DNA of 64,000 nucleotides from Arenibacter antarcticus. GTDB lineage: Bacteria; Bacteroidota; Bacteroidia; Flavobacteriales; Flavobacteriaceae. The stretch spans positions 372,001 through 436,000 of the forward strand of contig NZ_CP166679.1 in assembly GCF_041320605.1 (NCBI RefSeq), written 5' to 3'. Both the position numbers and the translations under genes were made by a program. Shown in pieces: positions 57,835-64,000 of the stretch. Positions within the stretch are counted from its first letter, which is position 1. Each line of letters opens with the position of its first letter. The notes under the pieces were generated by a model. It worked only from the letters and a program-made list of their open reading frames with translations, did not search any database and was not told the DNA's origin.

Positions 57835-59472
57835 ATGATTTCTGTAGACGCAATAGCGGTTGAGTTTAGTGGTGATACCTTATTCAGTGATGTTTCATTT
57901 GTAATAAATGAGAATGATAAAATTGCCTTGATGGGTAAAAATGGGGCGGGAAAATCCACCATGATGAAGATTATTGCAGAGGAGCAAAAGCCCACTAGGG
58001 GCCATATACGTTATCCAAAGGATGCCGTTATCGCTTATTTGCCCCAGCATTTACTAACCGATGATAACTGTACCGTTTTTGAGGAAGCATCAAAGGCGTT
58101 TAAGGAAGTCTTTGAAATGCGTGATGAAATGTCGCGCTTAAACAAGGAATTGGAAACCCGTACGGATTATGAATCGGACTCGTATATGAAGATCATAGAG
58201 AAGGTTTCCGATCTTGGGGAGAAATTCTATGCCCTAGATGACATTAACTATGAGGCTGAAGTAGAAAAGGCCTTGCGCGGACTTGGGTTTAAAAGAGAAG
58301 ATTTCCACAGACTTACCAGTGAATTTAGTGGTGGATGGCGAATGCGGATAGAATTGGCGAAAATTTTATTAAAAAAACCGGACCTCATCTTATTGGACGA
58401 ACCTACCAACCACGTTGATATAGAATCGGTGATCTGGTTAGAAGATTTCTTACTGAACAAGGCTAAGGCGGTGGTGGTCATCTCCCACGACAAGACCTTT
58501 ATAGACAATATTACCAATAGGACCATAGAGGTTACCATGGGTAAAATCTATGATTATAAAGCCAATTACTCCCATTACCTACAATTGCGGGAAGAAAGAC
58601 GAAGCCATCAAATAAAAGCCTTTCAGGAGCAGCAAAAATTTATAGCTGATAATCAGACATTTATCGATCGCTTTAAAGGGACCTATTCCAAGACCAATCA
58701 GGTGAACTCCCGGGAGCGAATGTTAGAAAAACTACAGATAATAGAGATTGATGAAATAGACACTTCGGCCTTAAAACTGCGCTTCCCACCCTCTATCCGA
58801 TCGGGAGACTATCCCGTACGCGTAGAAGATCTTTCCAAAAGCTATGGGGATCAGGTAGTATTTAAAAACGCCAATTTCTCCATCACCAGAGGAGAAAAAG
58901 TATCTTTTGTTGGAAGAAATGGGGAAGGTAAATCTACCATGATAAAAGCCATATTAGGAGAGATTGAAATAGAAGGAAGTTGCACCTTGGGCCATAATGT
59001 GAAAGTGGGCTATTTTGCCCAGAACCAGGCCTCTCTTTTAGACCCAGATCTTACTATTTTCCAAACCGTGGACGAGGTTGCAGAAGGAGATGTACGAACA
59101 CAGGTCAAGAATATTCTAGGCCGATTTATGTTTGGTGGGGACGACTTGGAGAAAAAAGTAAGCGTTTTATCAGGTGGGGAAAAAACCCGACTGGCTATGG
59201 TAAAGCTACTTTTGGAACCTGTTAACCTATTGATCTTGGATGAACCTACTAACCACTTGGACCTAAAATCTAAAGATGTGCTAAAAGAGGCACTCTTGGC
59301 CTTTGACGGTACTTTGATATTGGTCTCCCACGACCGTGATTTCCTTCAAGGGCTATCGCAAAAGGTCTTCGAATTTAAGGAGAAACGAGTTATTGAACAC
59401 TTTGAGACTATTGATGCCTTTTTAGTGCGAAATAGGATCGAGAGCTTAAAAGAAATGGATTTAAAAGGCTAA
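57835..59472 (+). CDS. ABC-F family ATPase
   Basis: This 545-residue soluble protein has two ABC cassettes and no membrane helices. The first has Walker A GKNGAGKST (34-42), signature FSGGW and Walker B LILLDEPTNHVD. The second has GRNGEGKST, LSGGEKTRLAM and LLILDEPTNHLD. A basic linker lies between them. ABC-F proteins act on the ribosome, as translation factors (EttA, Uup, YbiT-like) or, in some cases, antibiotic protection. The layout is closest to the YbiT/EttA type; the exact subgroup is not assigned. Confidence 0.92.
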   Translation: MISVDAIAVEFSGDTLFSDVSFVINENDKIALMGKNGAGKSTMMKIIAEEQKPTRGHIRYPKDAVIAYLPQHLLTDDNCTVFEEASKAFKEVFEMRDEMSRLNKELETRTDYESDSYMKIIEKVSDLGEKFYALDDINYEAEVEKALRGLGFKREDFHRLTSEFSGGWRMRIELAKILLKKPDLILLDEPTNHVDIESVIWLEDFLLNKAKAVVVISHDKTFIDNITNRTIEVTMGKIYDYKANYSHYLQLREERRSHQIKAFQEQQKFIADNQTFIDRFKGTYSKTNQVNSRERMLEKLQIIEIDEIDTSALKLRFPPSIRSGDYPVRVEDLSKSYGDQVVFKNANFSITRGEKVSFVGRNGEGKSTMIKAILGEIEIEGSCTLGHNVKVGYFAQNQASLLDPDLTIFQTVDEVAEGDVRTQVKNILGRFMFGGDDLEKKVSVLSGGEKTRLAMVKLLLEPVNLLILDEPTNHLDLKSKDVLKEALLAFDGTLILVSHDRDFLQGLSQKVFEFKEKRVIEHFETIDAFLVRNRIESLKEMDLKG

Positions 59473-59726
59473 GCCTTTAGGAATTCAGATAGCGCCTTCC
59501 CTTGTCCTGTGCTGAGCGAAGTTGAACTATAAGAAAATGTGGCTTTTGTTCTCTTTTCGAGAATAAAGGCCGGAAGGGTCACATAGATAAATATTGTTCA
59601 TGGGGGGTGTTTTCATCGCCACCTCCCTAACGGAAGGCAAATTAAATCTCTGGTTCCAAAATCCATATTAGATAAAATCCGAGTTCTTAAGTCTGTACTA
59701 AGGAGCGAGTTAATTTTAGCCTTTCC

Positions 59727-60335
59727 CTAAGCTATATCCTTATATCCATTAGGAAAAGGACGGTAGGCGTAATATTGGAGAACTTCCTCAAGAGCTTCCT
59801 TCATGGCCTTATTGATCGGAAGAATAGAATTCCCCAGCTTAAAATCGATTTGATTGAGATTCATATAATAATCCGTAAAAATAGGAACATACAATCCATT
59901 TTTCATAGCCTCCACAGCGCTGTTATAGTTTTCTACCTGCCCCTCTTTTATAATCTTGCAAGTTGCCAAACGCAATTCCCCAAACTTATCCCTATTGGCA
60001 CCATATCCAAAAAGTCTACATATTAATCCACGATACTTATAATCTCCGCACCTACCGCTTTTTTGATCCAAGACAGATAGGGGTCGGTATAAATGACAGA
60101 TAGAGCTATTGTTTAATTTTAATTCCTCCAAAGTGGCTTCTGCCTTTCCATTTAGAAATACATGGAAAGCCCAAGGTAAAAACTCAAGTGGAGAGGCCTC
60201 AACATCAGGATGCGTGCAACACCTACCGCAACCAGCCTTACAGCCCAATCCTGTCTGGGTTTGGAAGGTCGCAATTTCCTTATCCAACCCTGCAAACAAT
60301 TCCTCGACTGCCTTTACCCTAAATTCTATGGTCAT
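59727..60335 (-). CDS. YkgJ-type cysteine-cluster protein
   Basis: This 202-residue protein has CKAGCGRCC (Cys32, 36, 39 and 40) near its start, then CRLFGYGA and further Cys residues, the pattern of the zinc/iron chelating YkgJ/CxxCxxCC family. Its function is unknown; a metal-site enzyme is plausible. It stands alone downstream of the ABC-F gene on the opposite strand. Confidence 0.84.
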   Translation of the reverse strand: MTIEFRVKAVEELFAGLDKEIATFQTQTGLGCKAGCGRCCTHPDVEASPLEFLPWAFHVFLNGKAEATLEELKLNNSSICHLYRPLSVLDQKSGRCGDYKYRGLICRLFGYGANRDKFGELRLATCKIIKEGQVENYNSAVEAMKNGLYVPIFTDYYMNLNQIDFKLGNSILPINKAMKEALEEVLQYYAYRPFPNGYKDIA

Positions 60336-60503
60336 TTATAATTTTCCACAAATTTACGTCATAAATAAAAGCGTACGACATGAAATTATCAGGGAATTTA
60401 TTTATTTACAATAGCTTGATTATCATCAAAATAGTATGCTTTCTACAAAAAACCTATCTATATAAAAACAAATGAAAGTGGACTTGCTTTTTTGAGTTAC
60501 CTA

Positions 60504-60863
60504 CTACCTATCCCCCATCACCAATTGGCGACATTGTTTTCCAAAGATTGCGGTAACACCGGCAGCAACACCTCCAATTAGCGCAGTGATCAGCAATAAC
60601 AGGGTAGCATTCCCCTCCATTTGAAATAGGGTCGCCAATTTTTGTGTCAATATAAAATTGTTGTTATTGGCCAACCCCCATGCATAAGCCAGCCAAAACA
60701 CCCCTACGGCTAAAAAGGGCACAAAAAAGACTGCGCTATGTTTTAAGCTTATAAAAATTGAGGTTATAAACGCAGCGACCATCACGGACCACCATGGAAG
60801 AAATTGGGATAAGAGCACCGCCAATAATACGGTAATTGCGAAATTTATAAGGTTATTTTTCAT
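60504..60863 (-). CDS. Small membrane protein coupled to the penicillin acylase
   Basis: This 119-residue protein has four hydrophobic helices and a short basic tail. Its ATG overlaps the stop of the upstream penicillin acylase gene (ATGA), so the two are translated together. The family is not recognised. It may be a simple membrane neighbour with no shared function. Confidence 0.75.
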   Translation of the reverse strand: MKNNLINFAITVLLAVLLSQFLPWWSVMVAAFITSIFISLKHSAVFFVPFLAVGVFWLAYAWGLANNNNFILTQKLATLFQMEGNATLLLLITALIGGVAAGVTAIFGKQCRQLVMGDR

Positions 60864-63277
60864 TTTGACGGACTTAGGGTTTGGGTGAAAATAATTCCTT
60901 CAGTTTGATTTTTATCTTGCATAAAATTGAGTTCCAGATAGTCGCCCGCAGCCCACCTATCAATAAAATCGTCATAGTATTTACTTCCTGGATTCCCCGA
61001 TTGTCCCCCAGGATAAATTCCCCATGCCTTAGGAGGCGTACTCATCTCCACGATCATTCTCCACGAGGGACCATGGTCTTTGGAAGTAGCATTTACAACA
61101 CTCTTATTCCCTCCTATAGGAAGGTTAAAACGGGAAAATGCCGGTAATGCCTGAAGCAGGTGTCCCACAAAAGTAGCTTTATAGGCTCCCCAATTATAAC
61201 TGCCGTTTTCCTGTTTCCATTTTTCCAAATCATTTACCGCTTCCTTAAAGGATATTACAAACAGCTCTTTTGCTGTTTCTTTTTCTGGGGTAGACTTTAG
61301 ATCCATAAAATCGTCCTCCGGATAGTTCTTTAGTAAATATATGGCCTGATAATTAAAAGGTGGATCCATAGCCAATTCTCCCCCTTCAAATTCGTCCCAC
61401 AGCAGCACCTTTAATTTCTGCCACCATGCTTCCCAAATACTGGGACCAGATTTCTCTATATCATTAAAAAAGTCCCACGTTTTTATTTCCTCTAAAAACT
61501 GCTTTTCAGTGGCACTTAATAGGCTGGTATCCATATTCAAAAACATATGGGGCAACAATTCCGCGGCCATAAGGTTGTAATTATTGTTGTGCAAATCTTT
61601 AAAATCCTGAACATTGAACTTTTCCTTAGACCTAAAAAAATCATTGATCACCCTATTTCTATAGGTTTCATAACCGTCATTAAATACGTAATACGGATAG
61701 GACTCATCCGTAGGATGCTGATTTGCTGAACTCACAAACCCCTGAGAAGGGTTCTTTACCTGGGCGTTGTACTCTTGGGGAATAAAATTTTGCCATTCGT
61801 GATCCGGTCTACTACCGTCTAGCAAGAATTTGCCTTGTCCTTTCCATTTATTGGGAAATTTACCTTGAATCCACAGGGCAATATCCCCATCCTTGGAAGA
61901 GAATATAAAATTCTGGGCCGGGGCTACATAATAGGTAAGTGCCAATGTATAATCCTCGTAATTCTTGGCCTTATTCAGATCCAAAAAAGTGCGTTGGTTA
62001 TTTCCTCCTATATGGCCCACCCATTTCATAGCATACCCAACTTTTTGTTCATTGCCCTTAAAACTGACATCATAGCTAACCGGCCCATGATGGGTATAGA
62101 TCACCGTGTCATACACCGTAGCCTTATTCCTCACCCTAATAGCTTCTATTCGTTTATCGCTATCCTTTAACTGGCCATCATAATGGTATTTCGTTCTTGT
62201 TGCATCGCTAAACTGGATCTTATACCAGTCCTTAACATCCCTAGTAGCATTGGTAACTCCCCATGAAATATCGTTATTGAAACCAATAATTATCCCTAAT
62301 GCACCCGGAAGCGTTGCTCCATAAGTATTTTTAGAGGGAGTAGCCAACTGCATGGCAAACCAAATAGAAGGTAGTTTAAGGCCTAGGTGAGGATCATTGG
62401 CAAGGATCGCATTACCAGAATATGATTTTTGGGGCCCCACTGCCCAGTTATTACTACCGTTATCTGGATGTGGTTTTTCCATAGTTTCCACAAAATAGTC
62501 TTGGGGAAGCGAACCTGTGGGCACTTCATTTAAGGTTACCTGCCAATGGTCCCATCCTACCTCTTTGGGAATCACTGGATCTACAATATCAAAAAAATCG
62601 GGATAAAAAAGATCAAACCTTTCTTTCCCATAGGTGTTTAAAAAATTGGTGTATTCCAAATCGGAATCCCCGCCTGCCAACATATCGGTCATATACATAA
62701 GCAAAAGGGCAGTCTTTTTTATGGTCCATGGTTCGGGGCTGTAATCTAGCAATTTATATTCCACGGGATAGTCCTTTGGCTTTAGCTGATCAATATAGGC
62801 GTTTACCCCCTCTTTGTAGGCTTCCAGAAAACTCATAGTTTCTGGATCTTCCTGCATTTTAATCAAGCTGTTTTCTGCTCCGAACACCATTCCTTTTCGC
62901 CTTTGTGCCCTGTCAAATTCCAAGGCAGCATCGCCTACAATTTCGGAAACCCTTCCTGCAGCAGCATGAGTCTGAAACTCCATTTGCCACAACCTGTGTT
63001 TTGCCGTTATATACCCCTGCGCCTTGTAAAGATCAGTATCGTTCTGGGCAAAAATATGCGGGATCAACTGCGCATCATAGCTTATAGATACCGCTTCATT
63101 AAGTCCCTCCAACACCAACTCTTTATCCTCCCCCGTTTCGGAATGCTCATTTTGCCAAGCTCCATGTACGGGATCCAAGAACTTTCCAATAGGGGGAATA
63201 CTGCCAAATTTTGTGTTCAATCCAAAAAATACCGCCAATACCAAAAGTAAGGACAGTAAAAATTTTAAATTCTTCAT
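60860..63277 (-). CDS. Penicillin acylase family (Ntn) hydrolase
   Basis: This 805-residue precursor has an N-terminal signal or anchor (5-20). An alpha-subunit region (to about 274) is followed by the autocleavage site G-SNNWAVGP, where Ser275 would be the new N-terminal nucleophile. NAILANDPHLGL follows with catalytic Asn. The family includes penicillin, cephalosporin and AHL acylases, so quorum quenching or amide breakdown are possible; the real substrate is unknown. It is the first gene of a coupled pair with a small membrane protein. Confidence 0.93.
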   Translation of the reverse strand: MKNLKFLLSLLLVLAVFFGLNTKFGSIPPIGKFLDPVHGAWQNEHSETGEDKELVLEGLNEAVSISYDAQLIPHIFAQNDTDLYKAQGYITAKHRLWQMEFQTHAAAGRVSEIVGDAALEFDRAQRRKGMVFGAENSLIKMQEDPETMSFLEAYKEGVNAYIDQLKPKDYPVEYKLLDYSPEPWTIKKTALLLMYMTDMLAGGDSDLEYTNFLNTYGKERFDLFYPDFFDIVDPVIPKEVGWDHWQVTLNEVPTGSLPQDYFVETMEKPHPDNGSNNWAVGPQKSYSGNAILANDPHLGLKLPSIWFAMQLATPSKNTYGATLPGALGIIIGFNNDISWGVTNATRDVKDWYKIQFSDATRTKYHYDGQLKDSDKRIEAIRVRNKATVYDTVIYTHHGPVSYDVSFKGNEQKVGYAMKWVGHIGGNNQRTFLDLNKAKNYEDYTLALTYYVAPAQNFIFSSKDGDIALWIQGKFPNKWKGQGKFLLDGSRPDHEWQNFIPQEYNAQVKNPSQGFVSSANQHPTDESYPYYVFNDGYETYRNRVINDFFRSKEKFNVQDFKDLHNNNYNLMAAELLPHMFLNMDTSLLSATEKQFLEEIKTWDFFNDIEKSGPSIWEAWWQKLKVLLWDEFEGGELAMDPPFNYQAIYLLKNYPEDDFMDLKSTPEKETAKELFVISFKEAVNDLEKWKQENGSYNWGAYKATFVGHLLQALPAFSRFNLPIGGNKSVVNATSKDHGPSWRMIVEMSTPPKAWGIYPGGQSGNPGSKYYDDFIDRWAAGDYLELNFMQDKNQTEGIIFTQTLSPSK

Positions 63278-63499
63278 AAGTAAGTATCTAATTGCTTAAA
63301 AATAACAAAATAATCTGAAGGAAATTGGCAGAAGTTTTTCCGCCTTTTAAAATAGCTCCCTATTTAAATGATAGAAAAAAAATGGATTAAAACTTGATTG
63401 CGCGTATTTGGAAAGAGGAATCGGATGCCCCCATATTTACGTTGGGGTTTAAGTTAACAAAGATTGAGTCTAAAGGTTCTTATAACCCTTATTAAACGT

Positions 63500-63524
63500 A
63501 AAAAGCCTATCCAACGGACAGGCT
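63500..63524 (-). terminator. Terminator of the cold-shock gene
   Basis: An AGCCT/AGGCT stem with inner TCC/GGA pairing; a T run follows on the minus strand, 30 bases past the stop. Confidence 0.75.
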
Positions 63525-63553
63525 CTAGGTCTTAAGAAATCAAAAAGTACTTA

Positions 63554-63745
63554 TTAAATAACTTTAACGTTTACCGCATTTAATCCTTTTTTTCCTTCTT
63601 TTAGTTCAAACTCAACTTCATCGCCTTCGCGAACTTCGTCGATTAAACCAGAGATGTGTACAAAATGTTCTTTGTTAGAACCTTCTTCGGTGATGAATCC
63701 AAATCCCTTGGCATCATTGAAAAATTTTACTATTCCTCTACTCAT
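63554..63745 (-). CDS. Cold-shock domain protein
   Basis: This 63-residue CSD protein has RNP1 KGFGFI (13-18) and RNP2 HFVHIS (27-32). It binds single-stranded nucleic acid and melts RNA structure. It is slightly shorter than E. coli CspA and starts MSRGIVKFFND. A good promoter lies only about 34 bases upstream, so there is no long CspA-type leader for thermal regulation. Confidence 0.96.
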   Translation of the reverse strand: MSRGIVKFFNDAKGFGFITEEGSNKEHFVHISGLIDEVREGDEVEFELKEGKKGLNAVNVKVI

Positions 63746-63778
63746 TACTAAAAATTAAATTAATTAAAACTTGTCAAC

Positions 63779-63808
63779 CAAATATAGCTCCAAAAGTTTG
63801 AACCACAA
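63779..63808 (-). promoter_or_regulatory. Promoter of the cold-shock gene
   Basis: TATATTTG (63779-63786) and TTG (63806-63808) on the minus strand, 19 bases apart. It fits the consensus closely. Confidence 0.78.
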
Positions 63809-64000
63809 TCATTTAAACTGAAAAATTTTCTGTTTTTATTAAAATTATTTGGCACAATAAGTGATGAGGTCTTGTATTCTATTTTTTTAGTAATCGTGAT
63901 TTCCACCCTCCCTTTTAGTGTGCTAACGTGCGCATCACTATTGTTCATTATAGGTTTAATGTTTGCGTACCATTAATGGAACGGACTAACGCCTAGGTGC

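Noticed and set aside
63760-63948. 62-codon minus-strand frame at the right edge
   Set aside because: It covers the cold-shock promoter and has no family look.

Overview
This window reads as a piece of a Flavobacteriaceae chromosome (phylum Bacteroidota). The sequence-based reasons are: a SecD-SecF fusion; two secreted proteins with C-terminal type IX secretion (type B) sorting domains; a Rho factor with a long K/N/Q/P-rich insert; family sets seen mainly in Bacteroidota (BT_3928-type DoxX protein, DUF1599, DUF4293, DUF5916, DUF6588, DUF2911); promoters of the Bacteroidota form TTG-N(17-23)-TAnnTTTG; and no consistent Shine-Dalgarno motif. The DNA is A+T-rich. Genus cannot be fixed from the sequence alone.

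Left part (1-34.8 kb) is mostly housekeeping. A minus-strand run DUF1599 > DoxX-like > tpiA > prmA > clpS faces the plus-strand pair folP-cdaA (folate synthesis and c-di-AMP synthesis). Then come truA plus an ABC exporter, a metallophosphoesterase, a DUF4293 protein, rho with a terminator, an uncharacterised lipoprotein/membrane-protein pair, rpsT, two identical tRNA-Glu genes and proS. A Tyr/Gly/Trp-rich lipoprotein followed by an OmpP1/FadL porin faces two paralogous T9SS-secreted proteins. Next are folE-cysS-yidD, lgt, a DUF192 lipoprotein, a DUF5916 outer-membrane protein, a ModF-like ABC protein, secDF and mdh.

The middle part (about 35-45 kb) is accessory and loosely packed. It carries small membrane and lipoprotein genes, DUF2200 and HPP proteins, and intergenic repeat relics. 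It also holds an A+T-rich two-gene operon, a MutT-type NUDIX hydrolase coupled to a 1046-residue HKD(PLD) nuclease/SF2 helicase/DUF3427 protein. Beyond trmL and a 34-residue lysine-rich microprotein lies a mobile mystery protein A/B module (HTH regulator plus Fic protein), whose promoter contains a dense set of AGTAAAC-type inverted repeats. These two modules are the best candidates for a little-described, possibly defensive, system here.

The right part (45-64 kb) returns to stable genes: a DUF6588 protein, gyrB, asnB, a DUF2911 protein, a FUSC-family membrane protein, a YtcJ-like amidohydrolase, a J-domain-like protein, a GNAT acetyltransferase, an ABC-F ATPase, a YkgJ-type cysteine-cluster protein, a penicillin acylase with a small membrane partner, and a cold-shock protein. 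No CRISPR array, rRNA operon, complete insertion sequence, prophage or replication origin was seen.
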